Below are positions 9,938 through 17,980 of a stretch of DNA of 64,000 nucleotides, in pieces. Each line of letters opens with the position of its first letter. Positions within the stretch are counted from its first letter, which is position 1. Origin of the DNA: Fimbriiglobus sp. (GTDB lineage: Bacteria; Planctomycetota; Planctomycetia; Gemmatales; Gemmataceae); assembly GCA_022841795.1 (NCBI GenBank), contig JALHQU010000010.1:1-64000 (forward strand), in the 5' to 3' direction. The position numbers and the translations under genes are program-made. The notes below the pieces were generated by a model. It made no database searches. It saw only the letters and a program-made list of their open reading frames with translations, and was not told the DNA's origin.

Positions 9938-10638
9938 TGGTGTGACGCCCCGGTCGGGACGACGTACTCGGGGAGTTTCGTCGGCGGGGCACCGTGGACC
10001 ATCGTGTACGCGTACTCGACGCCCATGCCGTACGCGCCGCAGTGGGTCTTCACGATGTCCATGACGGCGTCGTAGGTGCCCTTGTGCGCCCAGTCCCGCT
10101 GCCATTCGAGCATGGTCGAGAGGGCCGTCACCGGCCTCGCCCCGGCCTGGATCACCCGCTTCATGGCGTTGTCGTGGGCGAGCTGGCTCACGTCCCCGCA
10201 GCAGTCCTCGACCACGTACACCTCGTACCCGTCGTGGATCGCCTGGACCGTCGGCAGGGCGACGCAGGTCTCCGTCCACAGACCGGTCAGGACGATCTTC
10301 TTCCGGCCGGTCTTCCGGACCGCGGCGACGAACCCCTCGTCGTCCCACGAGTTCATGCTGGTCCGCTCGACCGGGGCCGGGTTGCCGAGGGCGGCGAGGA
10401 CTTGCGGCCAGGTGTTGCCACTGAAGCTCTTGGTTTCCACAGTCGAGAGGACGACCGGGACGCCGAACACCCGTGCGGCCTTGGCCAGGGCGACGTTGTT
10501 GTTGATGACCGCCTGGCGGTCGAAGTTGGACACGCCGAACAGCATCTGGGGTTGGAGGTCGATGAGCGCGAGCACGCAGTTGTCCGGGGTCAACAACCCC
10601 TTCTCGCTCAGCTTCGGGCGGGCCAATTCCTGGGGCAT
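9934..10638 (-). CDS. Isochorismatase-fold cysteine hydrolase (YcaC-like), second paralogue
   Basis: The 234-residue hydrolase has the catalytic residues D27 (ALIDLQPQM), K113 (GRKKIVLTG) and C125 (TETCVAL). The lysine-to-cysteine spacing of 12 is the same as in the paralogue at 4183. The start is ATG 10638 with GGAG 6 nt upstream. Longer in-frame sequence upstream lacks family similarity. It heads an apparent operon with the small membrane protein (ATGA overlap) and the YtcJ-like amidohydrolase, a grouping that suggests degradation of an amide-containing small molecule. The substrate is unknown. Confidence 0.88.
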   Translation of the reverse strand: MPQELARPKLSEKGLLTPDNCVLALIDLQPQMLFGVSNFDRQAVINNNVALAKAARVFGVPVVLSTVETKSFSGNTWPQVLAALGNPAPVERTSMNSWDDEGFVAAVRKTGRKKIVLTGLWTETCVALPTVQAIHDGYEVYVVEDCCGDVSQLAHDNAMKRVIQAGARPVTALSTMLEWQRDWAHKGTYDAVMDIVKTHCGAYGMGVEYAYTMVHGAPPTKLPEYVVPTGASHQ

Positions 10639-11120
10639 GACGTTCTCCGGTATTGGGTCGATAGTGAGAGGCGACCGCCTCGCGTTTGCCTTCACGACAA
10701 CCAAGCGTGGGAGCCGGACAAGCGGGTGCTGACCACGGTCACGCGAGTCGGGCGGTGGTCGGCGGGGCGATGGGCACGAAGTCGGGGCGGTCGGAGCGGT
10801 GGTCGGTACGTTCATCTGCCCCGGCGTGGGAACCGTGGTCGGGGCGAAGGTGGGCGCGAAGGCACGTGCCTCCCGAGTGAGGTCGAGAAGGTGAGGCGGT
10901 TCACGTGCGCCAGACGCCCGGCGTGTCCACTATCGCAGAATTTCGGACAGCCGCGGGCAGCACACCGTGCCCTCAGGCTGGTGAGTTCCGAGGCGAAGTT
11001 GCTGCAAGGGGTGTTTCTCACCGCTTCGATTGTTCGGGCTTTTGTCCTACCGGGTATCGATCGCTGAAAGTACCCGGTTACCGCGTTTTCTAGCCCCGTT
11101 TCGCTCCTCTTTGCGGGGTC

Positions 11121-11149
11121 TTGCAACTCGCCTCGGAGCCGTGTAAACT
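11121..11149 (+). promoter_or_regulatory. Sigma-70-type promoter candidate upstream of tRNA-like sequence
   Basis: The hexamers TTGCAA (11121-11126) and TAAACT (11144-11149) are separated by exactly 17 bp, close to the housekeeping consensus. The expected start of transcription is near 11156, about 40 nt before the tRNA-like segment. Confidence 0.5.
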
Positions 11150-11194
11150 TCTGGAAATTCAGGTGCTTTTGCCGTCCGTGAGGGGCTATCCAGG

Positions 11195-11241
11195 GCAGTC
11201 TGTCGATCCGGAGGTTGCGGGTTCGAGTCCCGTCGCCCTCG
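11195..11241 (+). ncRNA. 3' half of a tRNA (Asp-like), lacking a matching 5' half
   Basis: The segment has a canonical T arm: stem GCGGG (11217-11221), loop TTCGAGT, stem CCCGT (11229-11233). A 7-nt acceptor 3' strand CGCCCTC and discriminator G follow. Upstream is an anticodon-like loop CTGTCGA, which would give GUC (aspartate). The 5' anticodon strand does not pair with TCCGG, there is no D arm at the expected place, and CCA is not encoded. Only a partial acceptor match (GAGGG at 11180) is present. It is therefore a tRNA remnant, an attachment-site scar, or a tRNA-derived small RNA, and not a normal tRNA gene. Confidence 0.45.
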
Positions 11242-11268
11242 CTGACGAATGTGATCGATCGCTGTGGG

Positions 11269-11292
11269 AAGCCCCTGCTCTGTCAGGGGTTT
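11269..11292 (+). terminator. Rho-independent terminator
   Basis: A 9-bp stem (AAGCCCCTG with CAGGGGTTT, one G-T pair) and a 6-nt loop are followed by a T-rich tail. It closes the transcription unit that contains the tRNA-like segment. Confidence 0.6.
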
Positions 11293-11332
11293 CTTCATTT
11301 CCCCACCCGGATCGGGTAGCCTCATAAGTCAC

Positions 11333-12748
11333 ATGACGAACTACGACGCAGTCGTGGTCGGGTCCGGGCCGAACGGGCTGGCGGCGGCGATTGCCCTCGC
11401 CGACCGCGGGCGGTCCGTTCTCGTGCTGGAAGCGGCCGACACCGCCGGCGGCGGGTGCCGCTCGGCCGAGCTGACGTTGCCGGGGTTCGTCCACGACACC
11501 TGCTCGGCCGTTCACCCGATGGCCGTGGCGTCGCCGTTCTTCCGGTCGCTGCCGCTCGACCGGCACGGGCTGGAGTGGGTGCAGCCGCCGCTGCCGTTCG
11601 CCCACCCGCTGGACGACGGGACGGCGGCGGTGCAGCACCGCTCGCTCGACGCCACCGCCGACGCCCTCGGCCAAGATTCCGCCGCCTACCGCCGGCTGAT
11701 GGCCCCGCTGCTGCCCGCCGCCGACGGGCTGTTCGCCGACCTGCTCGGCCCGTTTCGCATTCCCCGTCACCCGTTCGCCGCGATGCGCTTCGGCCTGCGG
11801 GCGATTCGATCCGCCCGCGGACTGGTCGGCGCGTACTTCAAAACCGAGCCGGCGAAGGCGCTGATCGCCGGTCTCGCCGCTCATGCCGTGCTGCCGCTGG
11901 AGAAGTCGCCGAGCGCTGCCATTGCGCTCGTGCTCGGCCTCGCCGGGCACGCCGTCGGCTGGCCGGTGCCGCGGGGCGGCGCGCAGAAGCTGGCCGACGC
12001 GCTCGCCTCGTACCTCCGGTCTCGCGGCGGGGAGATCCGCACCGGCCACCGGGTGAAGTCCATCGACGAACTGCCCCCGGCGCGGGCAGTGCTGCTCGAC
12101 GTGACCCCGCGGCAGGTGCTCGCGCTCGCCGGGCACCGCCTGCCGGCCACCTACAAACGGCAACTCGCCCGCTACCGCTACGGCCCCGGCGTGTTCAAGG
12201 TGGACTGGGCGCTGGCCGGGCCGATCCCGTGGACGGCCGAACCGTGCCGCCGCGCCGGGACGGTCCACGTCGGCGGGACGTTCGACGAGGTGGCTGCGGC
12301 CGAGCGGGCGGCATGGGAAGGGCAACTCACGGACCGGCCGTTCGTGCTGCTCACCCAGCCGAGCCTGTTCGACCCGACGCGGGCGCCGGCGGGGCGGCAT
12401 ACCGCCTGGGGGTACTGCCACGTCCCGCACGGTTCGACCGCCGACATGACCGAGCAAATCGAAACGCAGGTCGAGCGGTTCGCGCCGGGGTTCCGCGACC
12501 TGATCCTCGCCCGGCACGTCACCGACCCGGCGGCGATGGAGCGGCACAACCCGAACTACGTGGGCGGGGACATCACCGGCGGGGTGGCCGACTGGTGGCA
12601 GTTGTTCACCCGCCCGGTCGCCCGCCTCGACCCGTACTCGACGCCGCGGCCGGGCCTGTACCTGTGTTCGGCCTCCACCCCGCCCGGCGGCGGCGTCCAC
12701 GGCCTGTGCGGGTTCTTCGCTGCCCGGTCTGCGATGAGGCGGCAGTAA
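11333..12748 (+). CDS. FAD-dependent oxidoreductase, phytoene-desaturase/CrtI-like
   Basis: The 471-residue protein begins with an FAD-binding Rossmann motif, VVVGSGPNGLAAAIALADRG (GSGPNG at residues 10-15), followed by the acidic ribose-binding end of strand 2 (LVLEAAD). The C-terminus carries the second FAD contact region (PGLYLCSASTPPGGGVHGLC), typical of phytoene dehydrogenase-related proteins. Members desaturate or saturate isoprenoid or retinoid-like substrates. No other carotenoid genes are adjacent, so pathway assignment is open. The ATG lies 41 bp after the terminator of the tRNA-like unit. Confidence 0.85.
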   Translation: MTNYDAVVVGSGPNGLAAAIALADRGRSVLVLEAADTAGGGCRSAELTLPGFVHDTCSAVHPMAVASPFFRSLPLDRHGLEWVQPPLPFAHPLDDGTAAVQHRSLDATADALGQDSAAYRRLMAPLLPAADGLFADLLGPFRIPRHPFAAMRFGLRAIRSARGLVGAYFKTEPAKALIAGLAAHAVLPLEKSPSAAIALVLGLAGHAVGWPVPRGGAQKLADALASYLRSRGGEIRTGHRVKSIDELPPARAVLLDVTPRQVLALAGHRLPATYKRQLARYRYGPGVFKVDWALAGPIPWTAEPCRRAGTVHVGGTFDEVAAAERAAWEGQLTDRPFVLLTQPSLFDPTRAPAGRHTAWGYCHVPHGSTADMTEQIETQVERFAPGFRDLILARHVTDPAAMERHNPNYVGGDITGGVADWWQLFTRPVARLDPYSTPRPGLYLCSASTPPGGGVHGLCGFFAARSAMRRQ

Positions 12749-12997
12749 CGACGAGCCACGACCGCGGGAGAGGGTGCCCACTTTTTCGGGATTATTCTTG
12801 TCACCGGCCGTGTGTGGTTTTACGCGGCGGCTTGTAGCCGCCGCGTAAATACTCGCTGCACCAGCGTCCTGATCTTTTGTACAGTTTACGGCCTCGGGTG
12901 GGATCGGCTACGCTCGGGACTATGTCCCGAGCGTAGAACAAGCCGGGTGCGCCACCCGGCGCAGGATAATAACAAGTACGGCCGCGGAGGTGTTTCG
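12749..12997. repeat. Three consecutive perfect hairpins (REP-like) between genes
   Basis: Three unrelated perfect hairpins follow each other: 12829-12859 (14-bp arms, loop TGT), 12908-12936 (13-bp arms, loop TAT) and 12942-12960 (8-bp arms, loop CGC). None is followed by a T-run, so they do not look like ordinary terminators. They fit the REP-like hairpin class that recurs in this window. The Shine-Dalgarno of the next gene (CGGAGG) lies at the right end. Confidence 0.6.
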
Positions 12998-13963
12998 ATG
13001 CGGATTTGGAATCGCGTGTGGACGTTGGCTCTGGCCGGGCTGATCGGCGGAGCTTTCGCCGGCGCGGCGCTCGCCGCCGACGAAGACCCTCTGTCGCTCA
13101 ACGGGCGGCTGCTGTTCCATAGGTACACCAGTTACGACAACTATGACAGCCACCTGTTCCTCTACGACTTCCGGGACAAGACCCTCGCCTGTCTGAGTGA
13201 GTCCTGGCCCGTCGATCACGCCATGAACGCCCACTTCTCGCCGGACGGTGAGCGGATCGTGTTCATGGGGTTGCCCAAAGGCAAGCGCGACGGCAAGGAC
13301 TGGGACGTGTACTGCTGGAAAGTCGGCGGCAAGGATCCGCCGGAGAACCTGACCGAAGGGAACGGCGTGCGGGACGAAGATCCGAACTACGCCCCGGACG
13401 GCAAGTCCATCGTGTTCAAGCACGCCGGACAGTTCGCGTTCCTGGACCCGAAGACGAAAGAAATTCGCAAGGTCGATATCCGAGAGAAGGCAGAGCGGTC
13501 GATGCCGGTGTTCGTGGCGAGTGGGAAACGGGTGGTGGCGATGGAGAACGCGGCGGCGGACGGGGATTTGTATGTGTACGAGCGGGACGGCACCAACCGC
13601 AAGGCGGTGGCCGCCGAACCGAAGGTGCAGGAATACTTCCCGGTCCGATGGGACGATGACCGGCTCCTGTACGTCCGCTGGCACGCCGCCGACAATCGCA
13701 ACGACCAAATCTATGTCCACGATTGGAAGACTGGTAAGAATTCGCCCCTGACGTGCTGCAAGCCCGACGCGAACTACTCCGACCCGTACCCGATCGACGT
13801 GCGTTGGGTGTTCCTTTCCAGCACCCGCGAGAAAGGGGCCGGGGGATACGATCTGTACCTCGGCGATAGCAAGACCGGCGCGGTCCGCAGTCTGGGGATC
13901 GAGAAGCTGAACACCAAAGCCGAGGAGTTGGGTTCATCGTACCTGGCCCGGCCGACCAAATAG
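12998..13963 (+). CDS. Secreted TolB-like beta-propeller protein
   Basis: The 321-residue protein has a Sec signal peptide (about residues 1-27, cut after ALAA). It then has PD40/WD40-like propeller strands. Repeats of the type FSPDGERIVFMG, YAPDGKSIVFKH and RWDDDRLLYVRW are visible, and the final blade region contains VRWVFLSSTREKGAGGYDLYL. Such propellers are usually periplasmic or extracellular binding scaffolds. The start is ATG 12998 with GGAGG 7 nt before it. No partner is evident nearby. Ligand binding cannot be predicted. Confidence 0.8.
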   Translation: MRIWNRVWTLALAGLIGGAFAGAALAADEDPLSLNGRLLFHRYTSYDNYDSHLFLYDFRDKTLACLSESWPVDHAMNAHFSPDGERIVFMGLPKGKRDGKDWDVYCWKVGGKDPPENLTEGNGVRDEDPNYAPDGKSIVFKHAGQFAFLDPKTKEIRKVDIREKAERSMPVFVASGKRVVAMENAAADGDLYVYERDGTNRKAVAAEPKVQEYFPVRWDDDRLLYVRWHAADNRNDQIYVHDWKTGKNSPLTCCKPDANYSDPYPIDVRWVFLSSTREKGAGGYDLYLGDSKTGAVRSLGIEKLNTKAEELGSSYLARPTK

Positions 13964-14054
13964 GCCGAACCAGGCGCTGCAGCAGACGGCGGGGCATGAT
14001 TCGTTTTTCGTGACCACAGCTCACTCGGCTCCCACCGCTGCTGAGCTGGGTCGT

Positions 14055-14864
14055 TCACTTCCCGCGGGCGAAGTACACCACGTTGATGAGTACCACGTCG
14101 GCGTCGGGCAGGCGGAACAGCGAGTCGGGCGAGTCCGGGTCGGTGGTGCGGTCGAACGCCGGGCGGACGGCCGCCGGCAGGTGCGGGTAGGCGAACGACC
14201 GCAGGTACCGAAGGTGGTGGGCGAGGAAGTCGGTGGTCGGCGGGTCGAACGGGGCGGCCCGCTCGGCCGGGTACGTGTCCCGCCGAACCGACCGGAACCC
14301 GCACTGCCGCAGCACCCGTCGCAGCCGGCGGGTGGGGGACAGCTTCACCCCGTCGCCGTACTTCCGCACGCTGGCCGCGAGGATCGCCGCCTGTAGCTCC
14401 GCCTCCACCTCCGCCGGCCACGGCAGCAGAACGTGGTGGAACTCATCCACCTCCAGGATCGCCACCAGCCCGGCCGGCTTCACCACCCGGTACATCTCCC
14501 GCGCCGCCCGCACCGGGTCCAGGCTGATCAGGCTCTGGGCGCTCCACACCACATCGAACGTGTCGTCCGGGAACGGCAACTTGTAAGCGTCCGCTTCGAT
14601 GATCTCGACCGGCGTGTCCACCCCCGCCAGCTCAGCTCGCGTCCGCTCCAGGCACTCGTCGGACACGTCCACCGCCACCAGCCGCCCGCCCGCCCTTAGC
14701 CGTTCGGCCAACCGGCGGGTGTAGAACCCGTTCCCGCACGGCACGTCCAGCACGGCCGCGGTAGATGGGATCGGGATGTCGGACATCAGGCGATCAAGGT
14801 CCGGCCGGAACGCCGTGTGAAAGGAGGCCTGATAGGATTCGGCCGCCACCGATTCGGTCCGCAT
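14055..14864 (-). CDS. Class I SAM-dependent methyltransferase
   Basis: The 269-residue protein has the methyltransferase motif I VLDVPCGNGFYT (about residues 39-50). An acidic residue follows strand 2 (LVAVDVSDE), motif II-like PVEIIEADAYKLPFPDDTFD comes next, and then the post-III region DPVRAAREMYRVVKPAGLVA. The architecture matches Methyltransf_11/25 enzymes. The C-terminal 100 residues are basic and aromatic and may shape the acceptor site. The substrate is unknown. The start ATG 14864 has an AAGGTG ribosome binding site. Confidence 0.82.
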   Translation of the reverse strand: MRTESVAAESYQASFHTAFRPDLDRLMSDIPIPSTAAVLDVPCGNGFYTRRLAERLRAGGRLVAVDVSDECLERTRAELAGVDTPVEIIEADAYKLPFPDDTFDVVWSAQSLISLDPVRAAREMYRVVKPAGLVAILEVDEFHHVLLPWPAEVEAELQAAILAASVRKYGDGVKLSPTRRLRRVLRQCGFRSVRRDTYPAERAAPFDPPTTDFLAHHLRYLRSFAYPHLPAAVRPAFDRTTDPDSPDSLFRLPDADVVLINVVYFARGK

Positions 14865-14902
14865 GTCACACCTTGCCCCCGACGCCTGCGGCGTGAATGA
14901 CG

Positions 14903-14949
14903 CCGGCCCCGCGTTCGGAGTGCCATCAGCACTGCGAACGCGGGGCCGG
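14903..14949 (-). terminator. Hairpin downstream of the lipoprotein gene
   Basis: Perfect 15-bp arms (14903-14917 and 14935-14949) surround a 17-nt loop just past the stop of the minus-strand lipoprotein gene. There is only a weak T-tract, so it may end transcription or protect the mRNA 3' end. Confidence 0.45.
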
Positions 14950-14969
14950 ACGCTTCGACTTCACCCGAC

Positions 14970-15422
14970 TTACTTCTTCGCGTCCACCTTCACCTTCACG
15001 TCCAGGTCGGTGGCCTTGCCGGTGGCCGGGGTGGCCGTCACCTTGATGGTGTGTTCGGCCACGGCGGCGTCGGCCGCCGCTTCGACCGCCATGGTCACGT
15101 CCGCCGGCTCGCCGGCCGCGACCGACGCCTTCGGGAACTCGACCTTCAGCCCCTTCGGAGCCTCGGCCGAGAACTTCACCGTGTCGCGGAAGTCGTTCCC
15201 GCGGTCCAGCGTCAGCACCACGTTCTTCTTCTCGCCCTGGGTCATGCTCGGCGTGATGGCCGGCCCCTTGAAGCTGAACGTGGTCGCCTTTTCCACTTTC
15301 CCGGTGGTCGGGTTTGTCCCGCCGGACGTGCCGCCCCCGCCGGTCGGGCTGGTGTTCCCGCACCCGGCGGCGAACAGGGCGGCGGTCACGCCCGCGGCCG
15401 CGGTCAGAATCTGAATACGCAT
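14970..15422 (-). CDS. Lipoprotein with an Ig-like (NEW3-type) domain
   Basis: The 150-residue protein starts with a lipoprotein signal whose lipobox is LFAAGC (C21). A low-complexity Thr/Gly/Ser linker follows, then a single beta-rich domain. That domain's strands (KKNVVLTLDRGNDFRDTVKF, then DVTMAVEAAADAAVAEHTIKV) resemble NPCBM-associated NEW3 or similar bacterial Ig-like folds that sit in the cell envelope. ATG 15422 is supported by GGAG 8 nt upstream. It lies just downstream of the ElaB-like gene, but a terminator separates them. The role is unknown, probably structural or binding. Confidence 0.7.
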   Translation of the reverse strand: MRIQILTAAAGVTAALFAAGCGNTSPTGGGGTSGGTNPTTGKVEKATTFSFKGPAITPSMTQGEKKNVVLTLDRGNDFRDTVKFSAEAPKGLKVEFPKASVAAGEPADVTMAVEAAADAAVAEHTIKVTATPATGKATDLDVKVKVDAKK

Positions 15423-15455
15423 GGTGAGTCTCCGGTTGTGTGTGACGAAACGAAA

Positions 15456-15481
15456 CGGCCGACCACGCAAGTGGTCGGCCG
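15456..15481 (-). terminator. Rho-independent terminator after the ElaB/YqjD-like gene
   Basis: An 11-bp perfect stem (15456-15466 with 15471-15481) and a GCAA tetraloop are followed on the minus strand by TTTCGTTTCG. It lies 13 nt past the stop codon of the gene at 15494. Confidence 0.65.
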
Positions 15482-15493
15482 GAAAAAGCGGGG

Positions 15494-15898
15494 TTACGCC
15501 CGCATCGCGCGGCTGACCAGCAGCCCGGCCCCGAACCCGACGAGCAGCGCCTGGATCGGGTACTTGCGGATCAGGTCGGCCACCTCCTGGCTGTACTCGT
15601 TCACCGTCTTGGCGGTGGCCTGGTAGGCGTCGGCCACGCCCTGTTCGCTGGTGTGGTAGGCGTCGGTCGCCCACCGCTGCACCTTGTGCCCCACCTCGGT
15701 GGCCTCGTCGGCCAGCTTGTTCACCACCTGCTTGCCCTGATCGACCAGTTCGGTCGCCTTGTCCGCCACCTTCTGGCCCATGCCCGCCCCGGCGTTCACC
15801 GCGGTGTGGGCGGTGTCTTTCCCGGACTCGACGGCGGACTTGGCGGCGTCGCCGGCCGATTCGATCCCGCCGTGCACGCGGTCTTTAGGGTTCGCCAT
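15494..15898 (-). CDS. ElaB/YqjD-like amphipathic helix protein with C-terminal membrane anchor
   Basis: The 134-residue protein is almost entirely helical and rich in Ala, Glu, Lys and Asp. It has 11-residue-type amphipathic repeats (for example VADKATELVDQGKQVVNKLA) and ends in a hydrophobic helix with glycines (ALLVGFGAGLLVSRAMRA). This matches ElaB/YqjD (DUF883-type) proteins, which attach to the inner membrane by the C-terminal helix and in Escherichia coli bind ribosomes in stationary phase. AGGAG 6 nt upstream supports ATG 15898. A weaker sigma-54-like element is at 15979-15994. Confidence 0.78.
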   Translation of the reverse strand: MANPKDRVHGGIESAGDAAKSAVESGKDTAHTAVNAGAGMGQKVADKATELVDQGKQVVNKLADEATEVGHKVQRWATDAYHTSEQGVADAYQATAKTVNEYSQEVADLIRKYPIQALLVGFGAGLLVSRAMRA

Positions 15899-15974
15899 GA
15901 CAACGCTCCTGGTTCAGGTTCGCTGAGGGGTCACCCGTCCGACGACGGGCGACGTGTCACATCGACGCAACCCA

Positions 15975-17831
15975 CTACGCAGGCGCCATGCCAAACGCCG
16001 CCTCCCCGTTCACCGTCGTGCCGGGGATGACCGATTCGGACGCCCGGTCGGCCAGCACCGGCCGGTATCCGGACAGCTTGGCGCGGGCGTCGAGCAGGGT
16101 GTTGGTGACGGCGGACGCGCCGGCGGCGGACAGCGAAGCGGCATCCGCCTCAGCCACCTCGGCCGTCGTAGTCCCCCACCGGCCGACCAGAATGTACGCG
16201 TTCGGCAGGCGGGTGCGCAGCCGCTTGCACAGGTACCGCACGTGCGCCAGGCTGTGCGGCGGCAGGCTGGACACCACCACCACGTCCGGGTCGAACTGGC
16301 CGACCGTGTCGAGCAACTCGGAAGCGAGCGTGCCGGCCGGTGACACCTTCACTTCCCACTGCTGCTCGGTCAGCACGGCGGTGAACGCCTCCAGCGCCAG
16401 CCGTTCGGCGTCGTCCGCCGCCGGGCACGCCAGCAGCCGCAGCCGCTCGTTCGCCGGGATGGCCGTCTTGTCCGTGCGGGAGCGGACCTCCAGCACCAGC
16501 TCGTCGATCACCTCCTCGGCGATGCCGAGCACCTGCTTCTCCTCGTCCCCCTCGAACTCGCCATCCCGCTTGGCCTGCACCAGCATCGACAGGGCGGGCA
16601 GCACGGCGTCGTCGAACACCTTCTCCGGGGTGTCCTCCGGGATGGCCTCGGTCACCACCCGCACCGCCTCGTCCTGGTTGCGGGCCATCAGCCGCTGGTA
16701 CAGGGCGAGCGGGGCGGTGAGCGGCGGGTCGGTGCCGAGCAGCACGTACAGGAAGCGGAGCGGCGGCAGGTACTTGCCCAGGGCGAGCAGGCAGGTGGTG
16801 ATCGGGCCGGACAGGATCAGGCCGATCGGCCCCCACAGGAACGCCCAGAACGCGGCCGACACCAGCAGGGCCACCTCGGACACGCCGAGCGACGCCCCGT
16901 ACACCTTCGGTTCGACCAGGTTGTTGCACACCAGCTCCAGGCCCATGATCACCACCAGCACGGTGACCGGCTGCCACCACCCGTCGGACACGGCGAACGC
17001 GAACAGGGTGGGCGGCAGCACCCCGGCCGGGGTGCCGATGTACGGCACGTACCGCATCAGGGTGATGATGAACCCCCACAGCAGGGCGTACTGCACGCCG
17101 AGCAGGAACAGCACGACGGCACACAGCAACCCGAACGACACGTTCAGCACCAGCTGGCTGAACAGGTACCGGCTGATCCGCCGGCTCACCTCGCCGGTGG
17201 CGCGGGTGGCGGTGGTCAGCCCGGTGTCGCCGAACAGCCGCAGCAGCCGGTCCTGCAGGTCCGCCTTGGCCAGCAGCATGAACACCACCAGCACGAACGC
17301 GAACCCGGCCTGGGCGAACGCCTCGGTGGCCGGCCCGACCACCACCTCCAGCCGGGAGAACCACGGCGTGCCGGCCGGCCGCACCACCACCTCCTGCGGG
17401 GTGTTCGGGTCGGGCGGCGGGGCCAGCGAGTGCTCGAACTCGGCCGCCATCTTCGCCCACCGCGACTCCCCCTCCCCGACCACCGCCACGCGGGCGGCGG
17501 TCAGCTTCGACACGATCCGGTCCTTGTTCTGCGCCAGCGTCTCGCTCAGGTCCGACACCTGCCGGGCGAGGATGAGCGACGTGCCTAGGAAGGTCAGCAC
17601 CGCCAGCCCCACCACCAGCACCACGGCCGGCACCCGCGGCAGCCCCCGCTTCCGCAGGAACGCCACCAGTGGGGACAGGACGTAGGTGAAGAACACGGCC
17701 ATCGCGATCGGGATGACCAGCGCCCGCATCCAGTGCACGGCGGCGATGAGAATGGCCGCCGTCACACACGCGGACGCGGTGAGGACGGCCCGCTGCCAGA
17801 CGGGCTTAACGACGGGGCGGGACGGGGTCAT
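15975..17831 (-). CDS. AI-2E/PerM family permease fused to a cobalamin-binding-like domain
   Basis: The 618-residue protein begins at ATG 17831, which removes 46 upstream residues that look non-native. Residues about 10-380 form the PerM/AI-2E transporter fold, with clustered helices and the conserved stretch ALLWGFIITLMRYVPYIGTP. Distant homologues include the autoinducer-2 exporter and sodium-proton antiporters. The C-terminal 230 residues are soluble. The last part (LRLLACPAADDAERLALEAF, then FDPDVVVVSSLPPHSLAHVR) resembles a B12-binding Rossmann-like domain but lacks the DxHxxG cobalamin motif. The fusion suggests transport gated by a cytosolic sensor. A sigma-54-like promoter lies at 17889-17904. 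Confidence 0.82.
   Translation of the reverse strand: MTPSRPVVKPVWQRAVLTASACVTAAILIAAVHWMRALVIPIAMAVFFTYVLSPLVAFLRKRGLPRVPAVVLVVGLAVLTFLGTSLILARQVSDLSETLAQNKDRIVSKLTAARVAVVGEGESRWAKMAAEFEHSLAPPPDPNTPQEVVVRPAGTPWFSRLEVVVGPATEAFAQAGFAFVLVVFMLLAKADLQDRLLRLFGDTGLTTATRATGEVSRRISRYLFSQLVLNVSFGLLCAVVLFLLGVQYALLWGFIITLMRYVPYIGTPAGVLPPTLFAFAVSDGWWQPVTVLVVIMGLELVCNNLVEPKVYGASLGVSEVALLVSAAFWAFLWGPIGLILSGPITTCLLALGKYLPPLRFLYVLLGTDPPLTAPLALYQRLMARNQDEAVRVVTEAIPEDTPEKVFDDAVLPALSMLVQAKRDGEFEGDEEKQVLGIAEEVIDELVLEVRSRTDKTAIPANERLRLLACPAADDAERLALEAFTAVLTEQQWEVKVSPAGTLASELLDTVGQFDPDVVVVSSLPPHSLAHVRYLCKRLRTRLPNAYILVGRWGTTTAEVAEADAASLSAAGASAVTNTLLDARAKLSGYRPVLADRASESVIPGTTVNGEAAFGMAPA
15979..15994 (-). promoter_or_regulatory. 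Weak sigma-54-like element upstream of the ElaB/YqjD-like gene
   Basis: On the minus strand the site reads TTGGCATGGCGCCTGC. GG and GC are spaced 10 nt apart, but T replaces C in the -24 element. It lies inside the 3' end of the permease gene, about 80 nt from the ElaB-like start codon. Confidence 0.3.
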
Positions 17832-17888
17832 CGTGCGTGGCCCGAGTGGAAAGACCGTTTCTGGCGGTCGGGAGCACACTTCGGTCAC

Positions 17889-17904
17889 GCAAAGGGTGTG
17901 CCGG
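17889..17904 (-). promoter_or_regulatory. Sigma-54-like -24/-12 promoter of the AI-2E permease gene
   Basis: On the minus strand the site reads CCGGCACACCCTTTGC. It contains GGCAC and TGC with the exact GG-N10-GC spacing that sigma-54 requires. The -12 element is 57 nt before ATG 17831. It is divergent from the element at 17925-17940. Confidence 0.55.
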
Positions 17905-17924
17905 CACGCCGGGTGCAGGGGAAT

Positions 17925-17940
17925 CGGGCACACGAGATGC
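17925..17940 (+). promoter_or_regulatory. Sigma-54-like -24/-12 element upstream of the small membrane gene
   Basis: The site reads CGGGCACACGAGATGC, again GGCACA-N5-TGC with GG-N10-GC spacing. It points towards the gene at 18104, 164 nt away, so the inverted repeat at 17981-18055 would lie in the 5' untranslated leader. Confidence 0.45.
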
Positions 17941-17980
17941 TGAGGGTGATGTGAGCGGGTGACGCGCAACCTGATAGAAA

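Larger units (their letters stand above)
10639..11332. other. 694-bp intergenic region with a tRNA-like transcription unit
   Basis: No protein gene is supported in this gap. The left part should contain the promoter of the minus-strand isochorismatase operon, but I see no clear hexamers. The right part holds a sigma-70-like promoter (11121-11149), the 3' half of a tRNA (11195-11241) and a terminator (11269-11292), which are listed separately. The region between 10680 and 11100 shows no feature I can name. Confidence 0.5.

Noticed and set aside
4183-11241. Genomic island ending in the tRNA-like 3' half
   Set aside because: There is no integrase, no second copy of the tRNA 3' end at the other side and no composition break over the whole stretch. 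Only one gene (5875-6882) has clearly different codon use.
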